64,000 bases of DNA from Casuarius casuarius (taxonomy: Eukaryota; Chordata; Aves; Casuariiformes; Casuariidae), in contig PTFA01000192.1 of assembly GCA_003342895.1 (NCBI GenBank), positions 1,141,378 through 1,205,377 on the forward strand. Direction: 5' to 3'. The notes beneath the pieces are model-generated. The model saw nothing but the letters and a program-made list of their open reading frames with translations. It searched no databases and was not told the DNA's origin. This document shows positions 1 to 12,715 of the stretch, in pieces; within the stretch, counting starts at the first letter, position 1, and every line of letters starts with the position of its first letter. The position numbers and the translations under genes are program-made.

Positions 1-3000
1 ACGAGTTCCTAAATCTCTGGGCAATAAAAATGCCTTAGGCTTGCACAGCATCCAGGGCATGCTTCTTGCTGCTGGAGTGACTGGGGTGCTGCTGAGGCCT
101 TTCCAGGCAGCATTTCCAAGGAACAGCAGGGTGGAGGGCTGGGCAAGCTGTCAGCTGGGGCATTGCAGTGGGGGAAGCAGGAAGGTGCTCGATATGACCT
201 GAAATTGAGAGGCTGAGGTGACTGCTGGGGTGAGTGGAGGTGCTGCTGTGCAGAGGCTATGGGATGGGTGGCTGATTGATTGACCTGGGATGTTCCCCAC
301 AGGACAGGCAGTGTCTCCACAGGGTGTTTGTTGTCTCATCACAGAGGGAAGGCAAAGGTGTAGGGTTAGACATCAACTGTAGCGGGAGAGCACATAAGTG
401 ATTATTTTCTTCCTCTCCAGCTGCTCTCTCTTTGGGAAATTCCTGAGTGCAATTAAGCAAATTAAGATTTTGCACACCTGAATTTGTCTTGTACTTATAA
501 CATTACCCATTTGTGTGTGCGTGTGCGTGCACACATGCCTGCGTGTTTGTTGTATGTCTGTCTGTGAAGGATTTCTTCATTGCTGTGACACCTCTTCCCA
601 TTGGACATCAGGTTATTCTTTTACTGATGATCAACATTTTCATGGGCCTTGGGCAGGTTTTCAGGAACATCAAGAAAAATACCCAGTCAAAGGTCTGCAA
701 AATCAGTTGGGGCTTTACTTCCTGGATTTAATAGTTACACCTGGCACTGTTCCATCCCACTGAATGACCTCTTTTGAGATGCTGCCACTTCCCCTCAACA
801 ACAGTGAAACTTATTTACGGGCTTATCTCTGCACCCCTTCCCTGTCAACTGTGCTGCTTGGGCTTGATGCCTTCAGGCTTGTGTTTGGAAATTGCATGGA
901 GGCCTCAAACGCACTGTCACAAGACTGTCATGTCTCAATCTTCCTCCTCATCCTCAACATGCACGCACTGAGATGTAGGCTGGGATTAAGACAGATAACT
1001 CTCATGGAGCCAGCACGGCTCTCAGCAGAAGCCTCTGTGTGCAAGCAGCAGTCACAAAACTGTCAGAATGCACTAAGAGTCAGGTAGAAAAAAGTACAGG
1101 AAATGTCATGGTGATGCTTGCTTTTGTGATGTATTGCTTTTATATGTTATTAACTGTATATATGGATCATATATACATGATAAAGGTAGCTGACTAATAA
1201 TAAAATTACTGCATAATAAATCATGTAAATGAGTGTAATATATGGGCATTTGTATAAATCAGAGGTGTGCTCACCATTCTCCTCTTGCCATCCCTGAAAG
1301 ACATGGGAAGATTAGAAAACATTTGTATTGATGAGGTTTAGGCAAATATTTGGCCTATTGGCAAGTTCCTTTGTAATTGTCCTCAGGAGCTTGTTTGCCT
1401 TCCCCGGAGCATCTGGGACTGGGTGATGCCAGAGAGGGACATGGGGAAAAGGGAGACGCTTCCACTGGTGTTTTAATTCCTCAGTGAACTAAACAGCTTT
1501 TAACGGAAAGGTGGTAATGTAAACCTGGTGTTAGGGGAGGGCGCATGGTAGTGCCCAAAGTGGATGGTTAAAATTAATGGGCCCCCAAAAGTGCCTCCAG
1601 CATGCCTTGGACTGCAATCCCAGTGTAAATCATGAGTATGAGGATCTGTGTTTTGATTGTTGGAGTGATGGGTGGTTCTTCCCAGGCACTGTGCTGTGGC
1701 CTGACACATTCAGGCAGCCAGTAAAGTATGTTGAAAAGTGAGATGTGCTATGGGGGCTGGAGTTCATACCCAGGAAATGATTTGCTGGTTGCCAGCAATG
1801 GGAAGCCCTGTTTTGGCAGAGGTAGGGAAGGTGNTGTTCCTGCACACAAGGTGGGCTGAGCCACCAAAGACACAGAGCTTAGTGCAGGTAAGTGCTCAAG
1901 TGTTTGAGCTGTATCTTCTGTGGATAATAAGCTGACATAGCTCAATTGACTTCCGGAGAGCTCTGCTTGTTAACTCCAGTTCAGGGCCTCTTGGGTCTGT
2001 CAAACTGGACTATAAATCTTACAACGGAGAATAGGATTTTTTTTGTTTCCCCCCACCCTAGATTTTGGCTGCCTTTCTTGTTTTGGTCAGGCTGCATATA
2101 CCACAAAGGCTGTGCTTTATGTCCTTGCTGTTTTCATGCTTCTGTTCTTGAACCAGGCACTCGCTGGAACAAAACCAGATCAGAGCTGGGAAGTTGGGTT
2201 TGAGTTTCAGCTTTGCTTGGCTTGTGCTTTATTCAGATCAATTCTTCTTTCCCCAAATGCTTGNACCTCCCACCCTGTCCCCCAGACAGGCAGGCAGCTG
2301 TTGAGTTGTCATTTCTCTGCTTTCAAAAGGCCCACTGGGAAGAGGAGACAAAGCAGAAATCTTCTGTCATCTTTGATTGCAAATGAGGAGCTGAACTCCT
2401 GGAGGAGCCTGTGCTTAGCTGCTGCATGTGAATTGGTGGGATGTTGCTCTGGGGATGCTCATGCGGTGGGTGTTGCTGGAGGGAAAGAGGGGAAGATGCA
2501 AGAGAGCAGGCGTTAGCATGTACAAACTTTGTTCCCAGTNCAGGTACTTCCCTTGCCCTCTGTGCATCTGTCCATCTGCCTGTCTGAGAGAGAATTGTTT
2601 TGCAGGACCTCCTGAGACAGCCAGGCGAGGAGGAGTGTGGAGAAGGCCTGGGAAATGAGACCTGGGGAATAGGATGAGGCAGTACATGAGTGCTCCTAGG
2701 AGCTGGTATGTCTATAAATCTGATGTGTTGCCATGGAGTGTGCCTGGCAGGGAAGCTCCCTTGTTGCTTCTCTAGTCCCATTCAGGCAAAGAAGAATGGA
2801 GAGGAGATTAAAAACAAAGCAGAAGGAAGCCACTCCACTCTACCCACTGTGGCGTGCTCCCCTTGGCCCCTGCACCCTCCTACTGCCTGGGAGTTTGTAT
2901 GACTCCCTCCCTCACATGGGCTGCATAGAAACAGCCTCTCTGGTACCTGCCACCCAAGGCAAATGTGTTCCTTCCCCACATCATGGGAGCCCAGGAGAGT

Positions 3001-4480
3001 GCCTGGCACAGCTTCTGCACAAATAACAACGGTGGGGAGGGAGAATGGACCTTTTGGGGAAGCTAGGAGTGTAGGTGTGGGATTGGAGACAGCAGAACTA
3101 ATGGCAATACTCCCACTAAGGTAAACAGGAACAGTGCTAGGTTGGTGGAGGTCTGACATTGCTTAACATGCTCATTAATGACAGCAAAGGGGAAGCTAAG
3201 GGTCTGGTAATGGAAATTTTGAAAGATCTTTGACTGTAAGATATTGCAGGTAACAGGACCTAGAGAGGTTAGAAGCAAGGAGAGGACACAAGATGAGACT
3301 TATGCCTTGTCCATCATGCTTAGTTCTGTGACTCTTCTATTGGCTTTTCTCACCATCTTCCACCTTCTTTTGCCTTTTGATCCACCTCTGGACTCCTAGC
3401 TGCTGACACCTTTGCTGGTGGCTCAGGCCTCAGCTAGGTAAGTGATGCTCTCCTCTGTTGCAGGACTTGGTGAACCTGTCTCATCAGATCTCACTGGCCT
3501 CCTTACCTCTTCCTCCTCAACATCCTGCTCACCCCAATCCTCTGGTTTTGCCGCAACCCCTCTCCCCACTATCTGCCATTGTCTTTTTGTCTCTAATGTC
3601 TGTGAATTCTCATGGTGCTCTCTCTAAGGCTACAGCACTGCTGTTACTGTGGCATGCCCACTGCCCTTTACCCATCTATGCCTAAAATCGACCTCTGTCT
3701 CCATTTGCAAAATGATTTCTTTTTCTTTCTTCCTGTTGTTTGAAGAAGAGAGATGGCAGAGCCACTGTTCTCTGGGCATCTAATAGGATGTCATTTCTAA
3801 GGAAGGTGTAAAGGGGCAAAGGAGATGAAAAGAGATGGAGAGAGTGCTCCTGTTCCCTGACATGGGGGTGACCATCCTGTAGTTTGAGTTGCATGTAGCT
3901 CTTGAGCAGTTCAGGTGTGGAGCTGGCCCAGGGGCTTTTGGGTGAACCAAGCCCCTGCTCTGGGAGGGAGCATCTTGGAAGTGGTGGTGCAGAAATGACC
4001 ATGTTAGGCTACAGCAAGCTGAGTCTCTCCTTGCTTTAATAGGCTGTTGTTACCCCAGGAAGAGGTTCCCTTTCCTTTACACCCCAAATTACCACCCTCC
4101 ACTTTAGCCAGAGGCACAATGAATGCAAAGAAACTTTTCCAAGCAGAGGGCTTGTGGGGCTCAGCAGAAACACCCTTCACTTGGGAAAACTGGGGCTTGT
4201 ATCCTTCTACAGGTGACTTGCTCCAATCAAACCCTCCTCTGAGAGCTCTACCACCGTCTTGTCCTGGGCTCCTCCCTGCTCTGCCTGTCCTCCCCCAGCT
4301 CTGGAGGGCCCATGTCCCAGCTCCTCTCAGCCCCATGCTATTTTGTTCCTGGCCTGCTTACAGCTTTGCCAATGGGCTTCCCTCCTGCACAGCAGTCTCC
4401 CAGTCTCCTCATGCCTATACTTAATTACTGATGGATTAAATGGTGTCTGAAGTGTGGAATATTAATACTGACCTGAGGCA
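1..4480. other. Non-coding sequence, no gene recognised
   Basis: The longest reading frames here are about 150 codons or less, are rich in Ser/Pro/Leu/Cys, overlap one another on both strands and match no protein family I know. A short TG/CG-rich microsatellite lies at about 511-534. Single ambiguous bases occur at 1834, 2265 and 2540. I see no repeat element that I can name. The stretch may be CACNA1I intron 1 or the upstream flank. Confidence 0.6.
511..534. repeat. Imperfect (TG)n microsatellite
   Basis: A run of alternating TG and CG dinucleotides ending in CACA. Alternating purine-pyrimidine sequence of this kind is potentially Z-DNA forming. It is short and interrupted. Confidence 0.6.
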
Positions 4481-4489
4481 ATGTCTCNT

Positions 4490-4700
4490 TAAGAAAGAAA
4501 ATAAAACAGAAAATGAATAGAAAAGGGAATGAAGAGGCTGAAGGTTGAAGAAAAGGCAATCAGGAGGAAGAAGCACAGAAATGGAGGAAGACATTCAGAT
4601 TGGGANTTGATTTCTCCACAAACTGGACACAGCGGAGAAAAGGGAAAATGGAGATTTAAGGGGGAATGAGGGGAGAATGAAGAGAGATGGGTTGAAGACA
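4490..4700. repeat. Purine-rich low-complexity tract
   Basis: The + strand is strongly A/G biased over about 200 bp (many GAAG, AAAG and GGAG words), interrupted by short mixed stretches and one ambiguous base at 4606. This looks like a diffuse homopurine tract, with no periodic unit. No gene is seen in it. Confidence 0.5.
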
Positions 4701-7700
4701 CAAACCCAAAGGGAGCCCTAGCCCAGGCAGGCTGCCGAGGGCCATGTGCCTGCTGAGATTGCTGGGTTGAAGCAGATGGGGAGAGGAGGATTGCGAGTCT
4801 GAAGGCTGTATGAAATATTTAAGATGCTCCATCAAACTAGCTGCTCGGCAGTAGTTAGATGCTGCAAGAGGGTGCAAAAATTTTGACTGATAATGGGAAG
4901 CTTGAAAAGCGAAGAGTCTGACAACATGCAGTTCTATTCTTTCCATTTCTTTTCTTACAGAGGTGACGGGTAGTCATTATGCTGGACACAAGGGATAGGT
5001 TTCTTCAGCCTCTGAGGCTTTATTTTGCTCTTGCTTTACTCTTCATCACCTTCTTCCTCTTTCCACATCCCCCCAGTTGACAGCATGAGTCAGAATTGTC
5101 AGCTTCAGGCTAGGCAGGTCTTGCTTCTCTCTTCCTACTGCTGGGGTAAGATATAGCTCTGTCCCCTTTGGGCACAAATATGCCTTCTCCCTTGCCCTGC
5201 TGTGCTCCAGCCAGGGATGCTAGGTAGTTGCTCACCTCCTCAAGCCCTTTCCTTCCTTCCACCCACTGCCTGGTCTCTTTGGCTGTGAGGTCTTGGGAGT
5301 GAGACAGCGAGGCAATGAAGCCTTGAGCTCAGCTGCAGTGATTCGGGAGCAGAATCTGGCTGTAAAAGTACCTGCAAGGATTATTCTACCACCTTTAGCC
5401 CACCTTAGGTGGGGGAGGCAGAGCTCCTGAAAGGAATGGCGGTCCCTGAGCACAGAGCGATCTAGGCAATGGCAGAGTCCAGGAGAAACCGGGGCACCCT
5501 GCCAGAAGCTGAATGTGCCAAGAGTCATGCCAGACTACCAGCAAAAGGCTGTAGACCACACTGTACAAGCAAAATAGTTTGTGCTGCTGGTGAGAGTGGG
5601 GTTGCAACTGGATCAGTTGGGATGGTGCTTTCCTAACATGTTACCTGGTAGCCTCTCCCAGCAATGCAGGGGCCCCAAAGGAAAGTGAGGACCAAGTTCT
5701 TCTGGCAGAGATGTTGGAAAAGCTAGTGTTGACTGCCTGCCTCTTGTATTCAGCCTGGAGGAGGGGGGAGGGGGCAAACTCCAGGAAGCTCAACTTTCTC
5801 TGCCCAAGTGGGTTTGAACCAATGTTTACTGTACTCTGCTTAGATACAAACGCTGTGCTCATGCGTTTGATGCCTTCACCCTTTGATTCTCCCCCTCTCC
5901 TTCCCTCCATGCAAGCAGCAGAGAGGCATTACCTTTATACTGGATGTATATAATCACCATGACCTAGTTTGTGAGGGCTAAATCCAGAAGAGGAAAAATG
6001 TGGCCATTATGTCAACAAAAACAACAAATAACTACACTTGGTTCTCCTCCCAAAAACACAACAAACCCCACAGTAATTGTTAAATTCATTTAGTAATTTA
6101 ACTCAGGCTTTTGTTAGGCAAAAGTCTTGGCACCTTTAGCAGTCGCTGATGTTTTTAAATGTAGAGAATGATCCAGGCTTATTTCTGAATCCTTCAGCCC
6201 TGGAGACTCCATTTTTAGAGGTGACAGATACTGCATCTTGCTTTTGTGATCTTTCTGTGCGTGGTGCATTCTGCCCAGCATTTGCTGCCTCCCCCTTCCC
6301 ACAAAGCCACATTTGATCTTTTCTGAGAGGGTGGAATTGTCTGTTCTTCCTGCTGATTCACCCAAGACCTGCAGGTGTTGGGTCAGCAAGTGCATGCTCA
6401 CCCGTTTGGGGGGGGAATGTGAAGTACGTTTGAGATGGTTCACAAAGCAAGGGAGCCTGGGTCACTGGTCTCCAGCTTTTGATAATCGCTCTGTCTGTCT
6501 GACATCAGAAAGCATCACGAGGTACAATTTAGTAGACAAATGTTACTGCATATAAGGCAAAATGGGCTACAGGTTCTTTCAGCAAAAGCACAGAGCTACC
6601 GGCATGAGTTAATAAAAGTAAGGGAGTGAACAAAAGGTAAATGTTATCTTGGATGACGAAATAATAGGCTTTCATAATGAACTAGCATCCTTCCCCGGGA
6701 GTGATGGCTTCCAATAACCCTGAAATGGTTATTTTTTTCCACCCCTTGATAGCAAGTATTCAGAAAATCTTTTGGGGTTTTCTTCTCCCTCATCATTTCT
6801 GTGACAGGATCCCAGGAACAGAAATACTTGGTTAACGCTATTGAGAAAACATCTACATTACAAAACAAAAGCATATCATCAGCTTCTCCCAAAGATTTGA
6901 GACATACACCTGCATTTGCAAGAGCAGTATGGCAGCTCACATCTTAGTACTTTGTGTACGAGGAAAGCCTATGTATTGATGCTGTCTCTCTATTATCCTT
7001 TATGAAGATTGATATCAAGGATTTCTTTAGCTTCTGTCAAGCTTCTGGAAGCTTTTAGCTTCTGTCAAGTGTTGTTATTCTTCTTGGCTGTTCCTATTCC
7101 TCCCTTATTAAGAGGAATCCACGAAAGGGGAGTGAATATACAGAAACCTGAGCTGGCTCAGGAAGTCCATGAGCTGAAAGCAGTTGGTGCCTGGGCGAGT
7201 GCCTAAGGGAAGTATCATGCCTGTTTGTCCCATTCTTGCATGTTTCCCTGGGCAGCTCTGTTGGAGACCAGGCTGGATGGATGTTTGGTTCAACTTGGGA
7301 TAATTATTTATATGTTTTTGTAATGTTCCCCTGACTGCTTCCCTTCTTTGCTTTGGCTTCCTGAGTCTGCAAACACTTTAGGTCATTTCCTTTAGTAAGC
7401 CCTGAAAGCTGAGGGAGTCTGAATGTGGAGCCCCCTGTTCTTGGGAAGTGTCCCACCCAAGTTCTGTGGTGTCCTATCTTCCAGCCCTCCTGCTGAAAAT
7501 GGAGTTGAAATGAGGAATAAGAGACCCACCAGAGGAGAGAGGTAAATACAGGCTCTGACTCTCCTCCACTGGATAAGCAGATGCAATTGGAGATCAGATG
7601 CTCACTTTAGGAAGATGTAACCCCCTAAGGGAGAGGTTACCTAGAAGGTTGGCCTGTCTCTGACTAATCTAGGCATGCTGGATTCTACCTTATGTTTTCT

Positions 7701-10700
7701 TTTTTGTCTTCCCTCTCTTCCTCCCTGTAAGTGTTCGGGGACCTTTGATCTACGCATCTCATTACAGTCGCATTTTCCTTCTAGGCTGTGATACAGTCCC
7801 TAATTACAAAGAAGGATCATGACCAACTCACTAACTAGTTAAAGGCTCAGCTGTATCTTGAAGTTCATTTAGGACTAAGCTAGTAGCACAGCTATCAAAG
7901 GTACAGGCCATTCAGCAGCCCTGAAACTGCTGCAGGAAAGCACTGGGCTGGACAAGTTTCTTCATTTCACTGCACAAAGGCCTAGATGTAGCACTTTACC
8001 CTCTTGCATGCCTTGCTTGTGGCTTTACACCAGATCTGCAGTGTTTGCTGTACTTTCACAATAGCTCAAGCTCCCACAGGCTGAGAAATTCTGATTTAGT
8101 CATAACTCCAGTGTTTGTCAGCAAGAGATGCAAGTGATTCAAAGGGGACTGTTTTCATTTCCACTGTTTGCTGAGTGTCTATGAGAAAGATGTTTCTTAG
8201 TTCTTCTGATTTTTCTTGTCAAATCACACTCAGAAAAGGGAACAGCATCACTGAGGTAATTAGATATGTGCTATTTTCCCCAAACTGCTCCTCCCACCCT
8301 CCCAACCTAGGGTTTCTCTTTTAAATTGGGTTAGGTTTTGGTGCTATTTTCCTGCCCTTTTCTTTAGGTTCAGCACAGTTTGTGGCATTAAGATCTACTA
8401 ATCAATTTTCTGGAGCCACACTTAATCTCCAAGATTACACTTAAACAGATACTGCAAGAATAGAGTAGACTGGCAGAGCTGAGAGAAGAGTTGTGACCTG
8501 AAGTGGATGGGTAGGAGTGGATGAACACAGGCTTCAATGGGTATCCAAGAAACAACCTTATAAAGGACTGAGGGGCATTCAAGAGTGGTTATTTAATAAT
8601 TTCTTTCAAGAAAGAAATGGGAGAATGCTGCTCATGGTTTTTGTTCAAACTAACTAGGTAACATCTGCTTTCAACCTGTGAGAGCTGGTGCGTGCTTGCT
8701 CACAGGTGTTATGGCAGTAACACAGCCTATTGCTGATGGGTACAAAGATGACCAGGGTTAGAAGGAGAGGATCATTAGTGAACCCACTTCACCCTCCTAA
8801 TAGAAGCAGCCTGTGCATCCAAAGAGGTAGAAAGAGAAAATGAGAAATGAAAAGATGTATGGATGCAGCTTATGTTAAGACTTTGGAGGGAATTCACAGA
8901 AGGGAAATCCAGATGGCAAAGGGACCTGAGACAGATTCATTCAAATTTTAAGAGGTGTCTAATTTGACTTAAAGGTTGTTTTTAAAAAATGGAGACTTGT
9001 AAAAAGTATTCTCTAGTGCTGGGCTGAACTCCAGAGGGTGGAAACAGTCTGTTCAGTGGGGCAGAGGAAGATAAGAACCCAGAGAGAGTTTGAGACGTGG
9101 TTCAGTTGGCAGTGGGTGGCACAGCCTCTGATGGGCAGTGGTATAGGGACACAGTTGACTTTTGACATCTGTCTGAGCTTCTCCTTCCTTGTTATCCCTT
9201 TCTGGGCAGAAGACAAGATGAGACAGTGTGAGCGTGCCCTATTTAGAGGAGGAGGAGGAGGGATGAATATCATGTTCCTCAGAGAGGGAGGCTTGTAGGC
9301 AGAGCTCTCTTGTAGACATGCAACATTGCCTTGAACTCCCTCTCCTGTAGTAGCATATAAATGTGTTTGCCCTCTCCCAAAATCAGTGTCTCCATCTGTT
9401 TTATGTTGTAGGCACCTTGGTCCTTATCTAATGTTTTATCACCTTGATAGCTCTTGCTGTATTAAGTATGTCTGCTTCTATCTCTTTAATCTCTTCACAT
9501 CACCTCCCCAGGGTGCTCTCTCTCCTTTCTCTTCTTCTCTCTTACTTACTGTTCTCACTGACTCCTTTACCCTTTTTTTTCTTCCTCACTGATGCATTGC
9601 AACCTCAGTTGATGTTTCTGCTTTTTCTTGGAGCAGGGACGAGGAAATATGCTGTGTGCTGGATAAGAAAAATAGGTACAGTGGATACCTAGAGTAGCTT
9701 CTGTGCCCCAGGGAGTTGGAGGTTTGGTGTCCCCTTGGTTGGGAACAGACCCCTTCAAGTTCTGCATGTAATTTAGGTAAGCTCTGACTTTTGGCACGGA
9801 CAGAGCAGCTCCCAAAGTCTCTGCTCTGTATGTTAGTACAAGAAGGGAATTTATGGGGGACAGCAGCTGCCCATGATGTGGCAGATGGTCTCCAGAGGCC
9901 TTGCGGTGGTGACCCTCTTTTATCTCCTGAACTGGCCTTCCCCACACATCTCATCTCTTTTCATCTGAGTCCCGATGCATGAGGGTAGTTTGAGTAGCAG
10001 CCAAGGGATGGAAAAGAGAGCAGTGCACCAAAGGAAGAGAGAGAGGGCTTGATGACAAGAGCAGAAGTTGAGGCACAGTCTGGAGGAAGCAGGGGTTGAA
10101 GTTAGTCAAGGCCTGGAGACAGGTCCCTATTCCCGAAGAGGAGCAACAGATGACTGGCAGGAGAGTGGTTGACAGTGCTGCTCTGCCAGCTTTTCCATCT
10201 ACCCTCAGCAGCTTCAGCCTGCCTGAGCAACTGGTTCCTCTGGATCACCTGAGGGGCAAAGAGTAGCTGGAACGCCTCATATGTGTGCAGCCTGTGCAGA
10301 TCTCTGGGATCCCCTTTGCATGGGTAGAGCCAGGAGAACAGGTAGTGAGACCTGTTTGTGTAGAAAAGGTGTTGTGGTCAGCTAAACTTCATCATGGAGT
10401 GTCTGTGGGCTCAATGGCATCGATGTCTTCAGCACCATGGCATCGCAGTGTGTCTCTTGACCTTACGTGAGCACAGTGCTAAGTTGCTTTAGAGAGAACT
10501 CGCTTCCCTGGGAGTGAGTTTATTTGGCTGAAGGTGATTAATTCAAAGATGGGCCTGCCACTGTGGGTCTGATGAGGATGTGAGTCACCTACAAGACAAG
10601 CATCTAGTCACTGATGTCCAAGGTAGGTGGGCTGAATGGCCCATTGAGATGCCCATCTCCTATTATTGACTAGAAAGGGAGCCTGATTTACTAGCTTAAA

Positions 10701-11764
10701 CTGGATTCCTACCTTCCCTTGGACTCCCTGCCCAATGGCTGAAGTGATGCAAGGGGAATCTGAATCAGTGCAAGTGGGAGGTATGTGCTGTTACCTGTGC
10801 TGAACACATGTATCATTTGGTTATAGTCCTCCTGTGTCACAGCAGGCAGCTTTGCTCTTACTGAGTGTTAATGGTGATGTAGTCTGCTGCCTCTCTGGAT
10901 ATATCAGTAATGGTACGCCATCCTCACGTGGTGCTCACATTAGAGATGGTACTAGCATTTTGAGAGCTGGCAGTTGGGTGCTTTCATTCCTAGTGCTGGT
11001 TCATGGTAGATGATGGGGCTGTCAGTGAAGCAACAAGTGCATGTGAATACAACACTGCCACTCAGGCGTAGGGAAGTGAGGAACCTTTTCTGTTTCCTGA
11101 GGTCTTCCTGCCACTGCCTTTTATCTGCCTTCATTCCCCAGATCCTCTCTATTCTTTGCCTTGGCAGGAAAAGGTGTCCCAATGTGCTCCAGGCTTGAAA
11201 AACTGCAAGCAAGATTGGAAATGTTTCAGCTTTTTGGTACACGTTTCAATTTTTCCTTGCAGTTTACAGTGCTAGACGCACTGGATCTTATTACATAAAG
11301 ATGTTGTTTCTTGTCATTAATCCAAGGCACCGTGGCTGTTCTTGGCACTTTCCTTCTAATTTGATGTTCTCCTTGGTGAATAGTTATATCACAGCACACA
11401 CACCCTCGCTCTGCTTTACCCCTATTCATGCGACTTGCTCTTTGACCATAGGTCAAGAGAATCATCTCTTCCTACTTTTTTTTCCTGATTTTATTCATGA
11501 TACAAAAAAAAAAAATTCTATTGGAATTGGCAGTTGGACCTATGGACTCAGTTTTGTCTGGAAATAACACTTAAAAAATGCTGTGAAGATGTCTTTTTTT
11601 CTCAGCAAAAAAAATCATTTTGAGCCTTCAGCTATTCGTTCTCTTACAAATATTACTAAAAAATGTCAATACAAATGTTGTTTCAGCATTTCTCCCTTTT
11701 CACCTTAATCAGGGTACAGAAAATTTCATCTTTGAAGCTTTCTATCCACAAGCTTTCTTTCCGT
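4701..11764. other. Non-coding sequence, no gene recognised
   Basis: All reading frames are short (126 codons or fewer), overlap on both strands and are not recognisable. Two local structures stand out: a 16-bp direct repeat (7026-7041 and 7054-7069) and a pyrimidine-rich patch around 9470-9600. No repeat family could be named. Confidence 0.55.
7026..7069. repeat. Short direct repeat, 16 bp at 28-bp spacing
   Basis: The 16-mer beginning TTTAGCTTCTG occurs at 7026-7041 and again, identically, at 7054-7069. A partial third copy of its core (GCTTCTG) lies between them. It looks like a local slippage duplication. Confidence 0.8.
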
Positions 11765-11985
11765 CAGGGCAGTGGCTAGCGGATGAGCCGTCCTGCAGTG
11801 AAAGTTTAAGGCTGGAGTCATCCAAACTCTCCCGACTGCCCACTGAGATTAGCCATATGACCTTAAGCATGCCACTTGACTCCTCCGTGCTTCTGGTTGC
11901 TCATCTGAAAACAGGGATGATCAGGCTCAGCCACCCTTTGTGGTGGTTAATTAAAGGCCTCTTTGGGCAATTGAAGAAGCTGGGA
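11765..11985 (+). repeat. MIR-type SINE, degraded
   Basis: The order of recognisable blocks matches the MIR/CORE-SINE consensus. A start like AGTGG-TAG leads to a GGAGTCA block, then a 'gtgtgaccttgggcaagtcact'-like core (seen as ATGACCTTAAGCATGCCACTTGA at about 11857), then a 'tcatctgtaaaatggggat'-like block (11900-11920) and a TTAATTAAAG block. It is heavily diverged, as expected of an amniote-age insertion. Identification is from memory of the consensus. Confidence 0.7.
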
Positions 11986-12304
11986 TAAAGGGGATGACTG
12001 AAACATAAAGAAGTGTAGCAAAAGGTTGTAAAATCAAGCGTTCCACCATTCAGAAGTGCCAGAATTAAGATTGCCAGTGTTTTTCATTGTGTTCAGAATT
12101 TTTTTTTCCTTCCCTGTTGGTCTCCTGCCTCCATCAGATGCTCGAAGGATGGTGCTCACTTAATGAGCAACCAGATTATACTTTGTTTTCCAGTGCTTGT
12201 TCAATGTGTGGCTGTAGGCCTTATTGACAGCACACTGTTTAAGTCCTGCTCTGAAGACAGGATTATTGATTTCATTGTGGTCTTTTCTTTATCGCAGTAG
12301 TATC

Positions 12305-12715
12305 TGAGTGCTCATCGTTATAGAAGCCAAGTGCTTCACAAACATTAATTTATCTTTACAATGCCCCTGGGAGGAAAGGGCTGTTCTTGGCCCCCTGCTT
12401 ATACATAGAGGATGGCAGTGTGCACAGATGGAAATCAGAAGCATCCAGGAATTTGCAAATCCTAATTAGAGATACCTGGAACCAGGTTTTTCAGAACATT
12501 TATATAGTGCTTCTCATGTTCAAAATATGGAGCCTTCAGCTGCAGATGTGAGATGTCAGCCTTCCCTCCAGCTGGACTTGGGATTTTTGGTCTGAAATGC
12601 ATAATGAAAATAACAGAATTAGTGACCACCTGATTAAAGTGACTCATCCCATTTCCTGGAGGAGCTTGGTGGAGGAAGACGAGGACAGAACTCAGTCCTC
12701 CAAGAAGCTTTCAGC
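12305..12715 (-). repeat. MIR-type SINE, reverse orientation, split
   Basis: The left part (about 12325-12400) reads like the reverse-complement MIR tail, 'aagtgctttacaaacattaat...ccctgtgagg'. The right part (about 12633-12700) reads like the reverse-complement core, 'taaagtgacttgccc...ggcagagctgggactcgaaccc'. About 200 bp of weaker or unmatched sequence separates the halves, either from divergence or from an insertion. Confidence 0.6.
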
